Source of the DNA: Intrasporangium calvum
GTDB taxonomy: Bacteria > Actinomycetota > Actinomycetes > Actinomycetales > Dermatophilaceae
Direction: 5' to 3'
Length of the DNA stretch: 64,000 nucleotides
Assembly: GCF_028446585.1 (NCBI RefSeq)
Contig: NZ_JAPFQL010000003.1
Location: forward strand, 1-64,000
Shown: positions 56,806 through 64,000 of the stretch, piece by piece
Layout of the letters: each line of letters starts with the position of its first letter
Position numbering within the stretch: the first letter of the stretch is position 1
Made by a program: the position numbers and the translations under genes
Notes under the pieces: generated by a model
What the model saw: the letters and a program-made list of their open reading frames with translations, nothing else
Database searches by the model: none
Told to the model about the DNA's origin: nothing

Positions 56806-57602
56806 GCGCGTCCCTTCCGAACCCCGTCGGCGAGCTCGCCGGCCAGCTGTTCGAGTTCCTTCAGACCGGCCTCCGGGCTCTGCGCCTCGGTGAGGCACCG
56901 CACCAGCGCGGACCCGACGATGACACCATCGGCGAACCGACCCACCTGGCTGGCCTGGTCCCCCGTGGACACGCCGAGGCCGACGCAGACGGGCAGGTCG
57001 GTGACCGCCCTCGTGCGGGCCACGAGATCCTCGGCGGCGTCGCCCACGCTCGCCCGTGCCCCGGTGACTCCCATGACGGCGGTGGCGTAGACGAAGCCGC
57101 GCGACCGACCGGTCACCGCGGCCAGGCGCTCGGGTGTCGAGCTCGGGGCCACGAGGAAGACCTTGTCCAGGCCCTGCTCGTCGGCCGCCCTGATCCAGTC
57201 GCCTGCCTCGTCGGGGATGAGGTCGGGGGTGATCAGGCCGTCCCCGCCAGCAGCAGCGAGGTCCGCGGCGAAGCGGTCGACGCCGTAGCGCAGGACCGGG
57301 TTCCAGTAGGTCATGACGAGGGCGCCGGCCCCGGCGGCCCGCACCGCGCGGACCGCGGCAAAGGTGTCCTTCAGCCGCACGCCCGACTCGAGTGCCCGGA
57401 CCGCTGCGTCCTGGATCACGGGCCCGTCCATGACGGGGTCGCTGTAGGGCACACCGATCTCGACGATGTCGACGCCGGCCCGCACGAGCGCCTCCATGGC
57501 CTCGATGGACCCGTCGACGGACGGGAAGCCGACGGGCAGGTAGCCGATGAGAGCCGCGCGGCCCTCGGCCCGGCACGCATCAAGGATCGGCCTGACGCTC
57601 AC
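56802..57602 (-). CDS. trpA: Tryptophan synthase alpha chain
   Basis: TrpA cleaves indole-3-glycerol phosphate to indole, which passes to TrpB. The 266-residue TIM barrel has [20 protein letters not shown] with the catalytic Glu region, [21 protein letters not shown] including the catalytic Asp, and [25 protein letters not shown] (phosphate binding). GTG 57602 overlaps the trpB stop by four bases, which fits coupled translation; upstream in-frame sequence lies within trpB and is not conserved. Confidence 0.95.
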   Translation of the reverse strand: MSVRPILDACRAEGRAALIGYLPVGFPSVDGSIEAMEALVRAGVDIVEIGVPYSDPVMDGPVIQDAAVRALESGVRLKDTFAAVRAVRAAGAGALVMTYWNPVLRYGVDRFAADLAAAGGDGLITPDLIPDEAGDWIRAADEQGLDKVFLVAPSSTPERLAAVTGRSRGFVYATAVMGVTGARASVGDAAEDLVARTRAVTDLPVCVGLGVSTGDQASQVGRFADGVIVGSALVRCLTEAQSPEAGLKELEQLAGELADGVRKGRA

Positions 57603-58873
57603 TGCTGCTGCCCCATTCCCTTGGTCCCTGCCTCGTCCTCGGTGGCGGGAGGTGGCGTGGCCTTCCCGGGAGCATCGATCAGCCCGAACCACTCGGCTGC
57701 GGTGTGCACGTCCTTGTCGCCGCGCCCGGAGAGGTTGACCAGGATCAGGGCCTCCGGGCCGAGCTCGCGCCCGAGCTGCATGGCCCCTGCCAGCGCGTGG
57801 GCACTCTCGATGGCCGGCAGGATCCCCTCGGTGCGGGCCAGCAGCCGGAAGGCCTCCATGGCCTCGTCATCCGTGATCGGACGATACTCGGCGCGCCCGG
57901 ACTCGCGCAGCAGCGCGTGCTCGGGGCCGACGCTCGGGTAGTCCAGGCCGGCCGAGACGCTGTGGGACTCGATCGTCTGGCCGTCCTCGTCCTGCAGGAC
58001 GTAGGTGTAGGCGCCGTGGAGCACGCCCGGGATGCCCGAGGAGAACCGCGCGGCATGCTTGCCGGACTCGATTCCGGAGCCGCCGGCCTCCAGGCCGACG
58101 AGGCGCACCGCGGTGTCGTCGAGGAAGCGGTGGAAGATGCCGATGGCGTTGGAGCCGCCGCCCACGCACGCGCAGACGACGTCCGGCAGGCGACCGACGA
58201 GGTCGAGCACCTGCTGCCTCGCCTCGATGCCGATGACGCGGTGGAACTCGCGGACCATCTCGGGGAAGGGGTGCGGCCCGGTGACCGTGCCGAGGACGTA
58301 GTGCGTCGTGGCGACGTTGGCCACCCAGTCGCGGAAGGCCTCGTTGACCGCGTCCTTGAGCGTCTGGCTGCCGTGCTCGACGGCCACGACCTCGGCACCG
58401 AGCAGCCGCATCCGCGCGACGTTGAGAGCCTGCCGCTCGGTGTCCTTCTTGCCCATGTAGACGACGCACTCGAGGCCGAGCAGCGCCGCCGCGGTCGCCG
58501 TGGCCACGCCGTGCTGACCGGCGCCGGTCTCGGCGATGACGCGGGTCTTGCCCATGCGCTTGGTCAGCAGCGCCTGGCCGAGGACGTTGTTGATCTTGTG
58601 CGAGCCCGTGTGGTTGAGGTCCTCCCGCTTGAGCAGGACGCGGGCCCCTCCGCAGTGCTCGGCGAAGCGCGGCACCTCGGTGATGATGCTGGGCCGCCCG
58701 GTGTAGGTGCGGTGCAGCCGCTCCAGCTCGCCCGTGAACGCCGGATCGACGACGGCCTTGCGCCAGACCTCCTCGAGCTGCTCCAGGGCGGGGATGAGGG
58801 CCTCGGGGACGTAACGTCCGCCGAACCTGCCGAAGCGCCCGACCGGCTCCGCATGCGGCATCGAGGGGGACAT
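57599..58873 (-). CDS. trpB: Tryptophan synthase beta chain
   Basis: TrpB joins indole and serine on pyridoxal phosphate. The 424-residue protein has [19 protein letters not shown], the PLP lysine in [30 protein letters not shown], the Gly-rich [16 protein letters not shown] and the C-terminal [12 protein letters not shown] 58873 follows AAGGAG at six bases; a GTG six bases earlier is too close to it. The stop of trpC lies two bases before the start. An approximately 20-residue Pro/Ala/Glu tail is extra. Confidence 0.96.
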   Translation of the reverse strand: MSPSMPHAEPVGRFGRFGGRYVPEALIPALEQLEEVWRKAVVDPAFTGELERLHRTYTGRPSIITEVPRFAEHCGGARVLLKREDLNHTGSHKINNVLGQALLTKRMGKTRVIAETGAGQHGVATATAAALLGLECVVYMGKKDTERQALNVARMRLLGAEVVAVEHGSQTLKDAVNEAFRDWVANVATTHYVLGTVTGPHPFPEMVREFHRVIGIEARQQVLDLVGRLPDVVCACVGGGSNAIGIFHRFLDDTAVRLVGLEAGGSGIESGKHAARFSSGIPGVLHGAYTYVLQDEDGQTIESHSVSAGLDYPSVGPEHALLRESGRAEYRPITDDEAMEAFRLLARTEGILPAIESAHALAGAMQLGRELGPEALILVNLSGRGDKDVHTAAEWFGLIDAPGKATPPPATEDEAGTKGMGQQQ

Positions 58874-58875
58874 GG

Positions 58876-59718
58876 TCACTCCTTGTCCTGGGTCACGCCG
58901 GGCGCGGCGCCGGCAGGGTGGGGACGCACGTCACGGGCCGCCGCGATGAACGCCGCCACCGCGTCGCTCGGCGCCCCGCCCGTGACGAGAGCCTCGCCGA
59001 CGAGCACTGCCCCGGCGCCGGCACGAACGTACTCCGCGACGTCGGCCGGGCCGGTGACGCCGGACTCGGCGACGGCCACGACGTCCGGAGGCAGGAGGGG
59101 CAGGAGGTCCGCGACGACCTGCCGGTCGACGTCGAGCGTCTTGAGGTTGCGGGCGTTGACCCCGACGACGGCGGGCGTGACGGCGAGAGCCCGCTCGACC
59201 TCGGCCGCGTCGTGCACCTCGACGAGGGGGGTCATGCCGAGGCCGGTGGCGAGGTCATGCAGCTCGCGGAGGTCGTCGTCCGCGAGGGCGGACGCCATGA
59301 GCAGGATCAGGTCGGCGCCGTGAGCCCGCGCCTCGAGGACCTGATAGGGGTCGACGATGAAGTCCTTGCGCAGCACCGGGATGGTGACCGCCGCTCGGAC
59401 GGCGTCGAGGTCGGCGAGGCTCCCACCGAAGCGGCGCTGCTCGGTGAGCACGCTCACCGCGCTCGCCCCACCGGCAGCGTAGGCGGCCGCCAGGCGTCCC
59501 GGCTCGGCGATCGGGGCGAGGGCGCCCTTGCTCGGGCTGCGTCGCTTCACCTCGGCGATGACGGCGACCCCCGGTGCGGCGCGGAAGCCGGGAACCGGGT
59601 CGAGAGCGGCCGGGGCGGCCGCAGCCAGCTCCTCGACCTGCGCCAACGGAACGGCTGCGCGACGGGTCGCGAGATCCTCGCGAACGCCGCTGATGATCTC
59701 GTCGAGAACCGTCGACAC
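58876..59718 (-). CDS. trpC: Indole-3-glycerol-phosphate synthase
   Basis: TrpC closes the indole ring from CdRP. The 280-residue TIM barrel has the catalytic lysines in [19 protein letters not shown] and [19 protein letters not shown], then [28 protein letters not shown] and [11 protein letters not shown]. It is monofunctional, without a TrpF domain; actinobacteria usually supply that activity through the HisA-related enzyme PriA. GTG 59718 is five bases from the stop of the preceding gene, inside the trp operon. Confidence 0.95.
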   Translation of the reverse strand: MSTVLDEIISGVREDLATRRAAVPLAQVEELAAAAPAALDPVPGFRAAPGVAVIAEVKRRSPSKGALAPIAEPGRLAAAYAAGGASAVSVLTEQRRFGGSLADLDAVRAAVTIPVLRKDFIVDPYQVLEARAHGADLILLMASALADDDLRELHDLATGLGMTPLVEVHDAAEVERALAVTPAVVGVNARNLKTLDVDRQVVADLLPLLPPDVVAVAESGVTGPADVAEYVRAGAGAVLVGEALVTGGAPSDAVAAFIAAARDVRPHPAGAAPGVTQDKE

Positions 59719-59723
59719 TGCTC

Positions 59724-59996
59724 TCAGCTCTTGCCGACGGTCGAGGTGCCGCGCTCGTCGGGAGCGTCAGCGATGAGGTCCTCGCGCTCACTGTCGTGCG
59801 GCTTGCTGCCGTAGCCGGCCATGGCCAGGACCTTGCCGGCGATGGCGCCGGCAACGATCACGACGGCGGCGATGATGCCCAGCAGCATGCTGGGGATGAC
59901 GACGGCGATGCTGCCGAGCGCGGCTCCGACGAGCATGATGCCCACCGCGGTCCACGCCGCAACGCTGTGTCCGTGGTCCTCGTGGTGTTCTTCCAT
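59724..59996 (-). CDS. HGxxPAAW-family small membrane protein
   Basis: The 90-residue protein begins with acidic and His residues, then [21 protein letters not shown] and a second helix ([21 protein letters not shown]), ending in a charged tail. HGxxPAAW proteins are two-helix membrane proteins of unknown function typically found between trp genes in actinobacteria; here the Pro of the motif is Val. ATG 59996 has GGGAGA at better spacing than ATG 60011, which would add five residues. Confidence 0.85.
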   Translation of the reverse strand: MEEHHEDHGHSVAAWTAVGIMLVGAALGSIAVVIPSMLLGIIAAVVIVAGAIAGKVLAMAGYGSKPHDSEREDLIADAPDERGTSTVGKS

Positions 59997-60134
59997 GGCG
60001 TTGTCTCCCATCCGGTCGGCGTCCCTGGTCGATCGCCGATGCGTCGTCCGGCGGCTGCTCGGTTGTCGTGAGTGGGCGAGTCACGGGGCGACTCGGCGAG
60101 CCACGCTCCGTGAGTCGGTCCGGGCCGCTCTCGG

Positions 60135-60170
60135 GTCATTCTGTCAGGTCAGGTCCGTCATTCTGTCAGG
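60135..60170. repeat. 14-bp direct repeat at the 3' end of trpM
   Basis: GTCATTCTGTCAGG occurs at 60135-60148 and 60157-60170. The second copy covers the stop codon of the Trp-associated membrane protein gene and is flanked by GGCCGCTC-type sequence found near both copies, as if the gene's 3' end had been partly duplicated. The remaining intergenic bases to 60012 show nothing else clear. Confidence 0.7.
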
Positions 60171-60789
60171 GCCGCTCCGGCCCGTCGCCCAGGGTCGGGT
60201 CGGCACCCTCGCTCAGCTCGTCCCACGCAGTGCGGACCTCTCCTCGCGGACCCGCCGCGGCCCGTCGTTCGTAGCGGGCCGACAGGCCGGCCCAGCGTCG
60301 GCTGGACGCGGCCACCGCGAGACAACCGGCGAGCAGGACGCCTGCGACGGCGACCGCCGCCCAGCCCCACACCGTGGTGGCGCCGTTGGCGTCCGGCGCC
60401 GTCGTCCGGGCCAGCTCCTCCGACAGGGCACCCGCGACGGCGTCCTCGGGGCGGAGCGCGACGAGGAGGGCCAGCACGAGCGCACCGAGCGCCGAGAGCG
60501 TGAGGACGACCGAGGAGATCCCACGGATGACCGGCCCACCGGTCATCAGGGCGAGCAGCGAGACGATGCAGATGACGGCCAGCCCGACGGCACCGGGAGC
60601 GCCGCCGCCACCCGTGACGTCAACGGTGCCCGCGCTGAGCACGTCTCCTGTCGTGCCACTCGCCCACACCTGCGTGGACAGGCCGATGAAGCCGAGTGCC
60701 GGCAGGCCCACGGCCAGTGCGGACCGGCGCTTGTCGAGGGCGGCCGGACGCCCGACCTCGCTGCTCATGTCCGTGCTCGCGTCGCTCAC
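60166..60789 (-). CDS. Trp biosynthesis-associated membrane protein
   Basis: The 207-residue protein has four membrane helices (ALAVGLPALGFIGLSTQVW; VGLAVICIVSLLALMTGG; VVLTLSALGALVLALLVAL; WGWAAVAVAGVLLAGCLAV) and a cytoplasmic tail containing RRWAGLSARYERR. It matches the family placed between trpE and trpC in actinobacteria (Rv1610-like, TIGR02234 type). Its role is not known; help with substrate uptake or enzyme localisation has been guessed. GTG 60789 overlaps the trpE stop by four bases. Confidence 0.88.
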   Translation of the reverse strand: MSDASTDMSSEVGRPAALDKRRSALAVGLPALGFIGLSTQVWASGTTGDVLSAGTVDVTGGGGAPGAVGLAVICIVSLLALMTGGPVIRGISSVVLTLSALGALVLALLVALRPEDAVAGALSEELARTTAPDANGATTVWGWAAVAVAGVLLAGCLAVAASSRRWAGLSARYERRAAAGPRGEVRTAWDELSEGADPTLGDGPERP

Positions 60790-62390
60790 CGCGTCACCGG
60801 CCGCATCCCGGCGGCCGCTGCGACGGCGCGCAGCGCGGCCGCAGCCTTGTTGACGGTCTCGGCGTACTCGAGGTGCGGCACCGAGTCGGCGACGATGCCC
60901 GCACCCGCCTGCACGTGCGCCTGCCCGTCCTTGATCAGTGCGGTGCGGATGGCGATGGCCATGTCGAGGTCACCGGCGAAGTCGAGGTAGCCGACGACTC
61001 CCCCGTAGAGCCCGCGACGCAGCCCCTCGTAGCGGTCGATGAGCGCCATGGCCCGCGGTTTGGGCGCCCCTGAGAGCGTGCCGGCCGGAAAGGTCGCGAC
61101 CAAGGCGTCGTAGGCGCTGCACTCGGGCCGCAGCTCGCCCACGACCGTCGACTCGATGTGCATGATGTGGCTGTAACGCCGGACGGACATGAAGTCGACG
61201 GTGTCGACGGTCCCTGCCCGGCAGATTCGCTGGAGGTCGTTGCGGGCGAGGTCGACGAGCATCAGGTGCTCGGCCCGCTCCTTGGCGTCGCCGAGCAGGT
61301 CCTCTGCGAGGTGTGCGTCGTGGTCGGGGCTCTTGCCGCGGGGCCGGGACCCGGCGATCGGATGGGTGATCGCCTGGCGCCCGGTCACCTTGATCAGGGC
61401 CTCGGGACTCGACCCCACGACGTCGTAGGACGACCCGTCAGGGTGCGGGAGCCGGAGGAGGTACATGTAGGGGCTGGGGTTGCTGACGCGCAGCGCCCGG
61501 TAGACGTCGAGGGCATCGGCCGTGCACGGCACGGTGAAGCGCTGGGAGACGACGATCTGGAAGGCCTCCCCCGCCCGGATCGCCTCCTTCGCCTCCTCGA
61601 CCATCGACTCGAACTGCTCGGGCGTGTGGCTGCTGACCGGCTCGGAGGCCTGTGGCTCGATGGTGGCCACCGTGCTGGGTGCGGCTGCGGCGAGCTCCTC
61701 GGTCATGCGGTCGAGCCGGCCGACCGCATCGGCCCAGGCCTCCTCGATCCGCTCGTCCGTGGCGTCACGGTTGACGGCGTTGGCGACGAGGAGCAGGGAC
61801 CCGTCGCTGTGGTCGAAGACGGCCAGGTCGGTCGCGAGCATCATGGCCAGCTCGGGCAGGTGCAGCTCGTCGCGTCCCTCGTCCGGCACGCGCTCCCACC
61901 GGCGCACCGCGTCGTAGGTGATCGCCCCGACGAGCCCTCCGGTCAGGGGCGGCAGTCCGGGGATCCGGGGGGTCGCGAGCGCCGCGACGGTGTCGCGCAC
62001 GGCGGCTGTCGGGTCGCCTGACTGCGGCAGCCCCACCGGGACGTCGCCGATCCAGTGCGCCTCCCCGTCGCGTTCGGTCAGGGTGGCGGCGCAGCGAGCG
62101 CCGACGATGGAGTAACGAGACCAGACGCCGCCGTGCTCGGCGGACTCGAGCAGGAAGGTGCCGGGGGCGTTCTTGGCGAGCTTGCGATAGACGCCGACCG
62201 GCGTCTCCGCGTCGGCGAGCACGCGGCGCACGACCGGGATGACGCGAGTGTGGCCCAGGGCGAGCTCCGTGAAGACCTCGAGGGACGGCCAGGTGGTGCC
62301 CCAGCTGAGGTCGGCGTGGGGCACGGCTGGCGGAGCGGTCCCCGTCTCCACGCTGGTCGGCCGGCGCGTGGCCGTCGTCTCGGGGGTCAT
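60786..62390 (-). CDS. trpE: Anthranilate synthase component I
   Basis: TrpE makes anthranilate from chorismate using ammonia from TrpG. The 534-residue protein has the tryptophan feedback-site motif TFLLESAEHGGVWSRYS, then the chorismate-binding domain with PSPYMYLLRLP, ITHPIAGSRPRGKSPDHDA, EHLMLVDLARNDLQRI and FPAGTLSGAPKPRAM. The start is uncertain: ATG 62390 is taken; GTG 62399 has GAGAAT upstream, and a GTG at 62468 would add 26 residues. No trpG or trpD lies nearby. The gene follows hisI in the same direction, and no leader peptide with repeated Trp codons was found. Confidence 0.94.
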   Translation of the reverse strand: MTPETTATRRPTSVETGTAPPAVPHADLSWGTTWPSLEVFTELALGHTRVIPVVRRVLADAETPVGVYRKLAKNAPGTFLLESAEHGGVWSRYSIVGARCAATLTERDGEAHWIGDVPVGLPQSGDPTAAVRDTVAALATPRIPGLPPLTGGLVGAITYDAVRRWERVPDEGRDELHLPELAMMLATDLAVFDHSDGSLLLVANAVNRDATDERIEEAWADAVGRLDRMTEELAAAAPSTVATIEPQASEPVSSHTPEQFESMVEEAKEAIRAGEAFQIVVSQRFTVPCTADALDVYRALRVSNPSPYMYLLRLPHPDGSSYDVVGSSPEALIKVTGRQAITHPIAGSRPRGKSPDHDAHLAEDLLGDAKERAEHLMLVDLARNDLQRICRAGTVDTVDFMSVRRYSHIMHIESTVVGELRPECSAYDALVATFPAGTLSGAPKPRAMALIDRYEGLRRGLYGGVVGYLDFAGDLDMAIAIRTALIKDGQAHVQAGAGIVADSVPHLEYAETVNKAAAALRAVAAAAGMRPVTR

Positions 62391-62476
62391 GTCGGGCACG
62401 TCGTCATTCTCGCGCACCAGCGGACGCGTCCCGGCCGTGCCCGCCATCCGGGACGTCCGCAGCGCCACTTGGCCAC

Positions 62477-62896
62477 TCAGGATCCGGTGGTGCCGCCGGA
62501 CTCGCCGACGACAGCGGGCAGCACCCGAGCGTCGAAGCAGGTCCGGTCGCCGGTGTGGCAGGCCGCGCCGACCTGGTCGACCTGGACGAGGAGGGCATCG
62601 CCGTCACAGTCCAGCCGCAGGCCCCTGACCCACTGGACGTGGCCGCTGGTGTCGCCCTTGCGCCAGTACTCGCCGCGGCTGCGGGACCAGAAGGTCACGC
62701 GTCCCTCGCTGAGCGTGCGCCGCAGGGCCTCGTCGTCCATCCACCCGAGCATGAGCACCTCGCCCGTGTCGTGCTGCTGCACGACCGCGGCGACGAGCCC
62801 GTGCTCGTCGCGCTTGAGCATCGCGGAGATGGCGGGGTCGAGCTCGGTCGGCGCGGGGGTGCTCTCGGTCACCGGCACATTGTGCCCCGAAGTCAC
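62477..62896 (-). CDS. hisI: Phosphoribosyl-AMP cyclohydrolase
   Basis: HisI opens the adenine ring of phosphoribosyl-AMP in histidine synthesis. The ~139-residue protein has [36 protein letters not shown], the Mg-binding [11 protein letters not shown] and the zinc cysteines in [12 protein letters not shown]. All catalytic features are present and there is no HisE domain. The start may be GTG 62896 or GTG 62878; the latter has GGGG upstream. A hisI-trpE pair is common in actinobacteria. Confidence 0.95.
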   Translation of the reverse strand: MTSGHNVPVTESTPAPTELDPAISAMLKRDEHGLVAAVVQQHDTGEVLMLGWMDDEALRRTLSEGRVTFWSRSRGEYWRKGDTSGHVQWVRGLRLDCDGDALLVQVDQVGAACHTGDRTCFDARVLPAVVGESGGTTGS

Positions 62897-62902
62897 CCCG
62901 GC

Positions 62903-62920
62903 CGTATGCCGCTGGGCTCG
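62903..62920 (+). repeat. 18-bp intergenic repeat, copy 7 (exact)
   Basis: An exact copy of CGTATGCCGCTGGGCTCG followed by CTCGCGCGG, lying only six bases upstream of the first possible hisI start and 35 bases past the stop of the ABC transporter gene. Confidence 0.85.
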
Positions 62921-62955
62921 CTCGCGCGGTCGCCCACCTCGCTCTGGGGCCGGCT

Positions 62956-64000
62956 TCAGAGGGACTGCTGCTGGGCGACCCAGGAGTCATGGAGGCCCGT
63001 GTAGACGCCGCCCCGCCCGACCAGCTCGGCGTGGGGGCCCCGCTCGACGATCCGACCGGCGTCGACGACGACGACGACCTCGTCCGCTGCCTCGGCGGTG
63101 GAGAGCCGGTGGGCGATGGCGATCGAGGTGCGGCCGCGCGTCAGGGAGTCGAGGGCCCGCTGGAGGCGTACCTCGGTGCCGGGGTCGACCGCGGAGGTCG
63201 CCTCGTCGAGGACGAGCAGGTCCGGGTCGGCGAGGTAGGCGCGGGCGAGGGCGACGAGCTGGCGCTCCCCCGCCGACAGGGACTCGCCCCGCTGGCCCAC
63301 GTGCGTCGCGAGGCCGAGCGGCAGTCCGGAGACCCAGCCGTCGAGGCCCAGCTCGGTGATCGTCAGCCGCACGTCGTCGTCCGATGCGGCCGGCCTGCCG
63401 AAGCGGATGTTCTCGAGCAGGGTGGCGTCGAAGAGGAAGCCCTCCTGGGGGACGAGGACCACGCGCTGGCGCAGTGACGAGAAGGCGACGTCCCGCAGGT
63501 CGGTCCCGTCGACGAGGACGCGACCGGTGGTCGGGTCCATGAGGCGGGTCAGCAGCTTCGCGAGGGTCGACTTGCCGGTGCCGGTCTCACCGACGACGGC
63601 GACTCGACGCCGCGGGGCAATGGCCAGGTCGATGTCGTGGAGGACGGGCTCGCCGCCGGGGTAGGCGAAGCCCACGGCCTCGAAGCGGACGGTGATCGGT
63701 CCGCGCGGGAGGACGACGCCGTCCGCCGGGTCGGCGACGTCGGCGGGGGTGTCGATGATCCCGATGACTCGACGCCAGCCCGCCACGGCGTTCTGCATCT
63801 CGTTGAGGATCTCGGTGGCCTGCTGGACGGGCATGGTGAAGAGGTTGACCAGGAACAGGAAGGCAAGCAGCTCCCCGAGCGTGAGACTGCCGCGGGCAGC
63901 GAGCACGGTGCCGACGACGAGGACGACGGCGGTGGTCAGGCCGGAGACGAGCTGCCCGGAGGTGAACGCCAGCACGGCGCGCGCCTGGGCCCCGATCGCG
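62956..64000 (-). CDS. ABC exporter half-transporter (5' end outside window)
   Basis: About 348 C-terminal residues are visible. They include the last two membrane helices ([38 protein letters not shown]) and a complete ATPase with Walker [18 protein letters not shown]-loop [18 protein letters not shown], signature [17 protein letters not shown], Walker [13 protein letters not shown] and H-loop IAHRLST. This is a type I (MsbA/LmrA-like) exporter. The substrate is unknown. Many such proteins work as heterodimers, and a partner gene may lie beyond the window. It is separated from hisI by 59 bases containing an 18-bp repeat. Confidence 0.93.
   Translation of the reverse strand, partial: AIGAQARAVLAFTSGQLVSGLTTAVVLVVGTVLAARGSLTLGELLAFLFLVNLFTMPVQQATEILNEMQNAVAGWRRVIGIIDTPADVADPADGVVLPRGPITVRFEAVGFAYPGGEPVLHDIDLAIAPRRRVAVVGETGTGKSTLAKLLTRLMDPTTGRVLVDGTDLRDVAFSSLRQRVVLVPQEGFLFDATLLENIRFGRPAASDDDVRLTITELGLDGWVSGLPLGLATHVGQRGESLSAGERQLVALARAYLADPDLLVLDEATSAVDPGTEVRLQRALDSLTRGRTSIAIAHRLSTAEAADEVVVVVDAGRIVERGPHAELVGRGGVYTGLHDSWVAQQQSL

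Overview
The window is 64 kb of very GC-rich chromosomal DNA from a Gram-positive actinobacterium. It holds about 45 protein genes, most on the minus strand, one tRNA, and no insertion sequence, prophage or CRISPR array. Gene content and order (whiA-yvcK-rapZ-uvrC; uvrA, uvrB, coaE, rpsA, polA; a PdtaR-type ANTAR regulator; pyk, lgt, trpA/B/C/E, hisI) match the shared actinobacterial core. The lack of mycolate genes here and the overall style suggest Micrococcales, perhaps Intrasporangiaceae. That placement is inference.

Layout. Positions 1-8.6 kb carry whiA (last codons outside the window), yvcK, rapZ and uvrC as overlapping genes, then a Tat-type Rieske lipoprotein coupled to uvrA. Positions 8.8-14.5 kb hold a plus-strand set (GH15 glucosidase/trehalase-like enzyme, mycothiol-dependent isomerase-like protein, metallo-beta-lactamase-fold hydrolase), an EamA transporter and a TerC metal exporter with a structured-looking leader. 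Positions 14.7-21.9 kb carry uvrB, an unusually arranged lipoate ligase, a CoaE-GrpB fusion, a glycerophosphodiester phosphodiesterase and rpsA.

Positions 22.9-36.3 kb form a cell-envelope glycan cluster: a DUF3068 protein, a GT-C-like membrane protein, an acyltransferase, a 1364-residue AftD-type arabinofuranosyltransferase, a methyltransferase, a GT4 glycosyltransferase, a small membrane protein, a large polytopic protein and a flippase. It resembles the mycobacterial Rv0224c-Rv0236c genes and sits between rpsA and polA, which are neighbours in Mycobacterium tuberculosis.

Positions 36.3-47 kb carry polA, a thioesterase, a GNAT enzyme, a secreted lipoprotein and a complete branched-chain amino acid ABC transporter (livK-H-M-G-F). 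Positions 47-64 kb carry pdtaR, tRNA-Leu(CAA), pyk, gltB-gltD, then hisI-trpE-trpM-HGxxPAAW-trpC-trpB-trpA-lgt, and end inside an ABC exporter gene.

The most unusual non-coding signal is an 18-bp sequence, CGTATGCCGCTGGGCTCG. It occurs five times exactly between genes, with further near-copies between genes and inside gltB and lgt. A second is an 11-bp purine-rich tandem array upstream of the GH15 gene. No gene-free stretch exceeds 300 bases.
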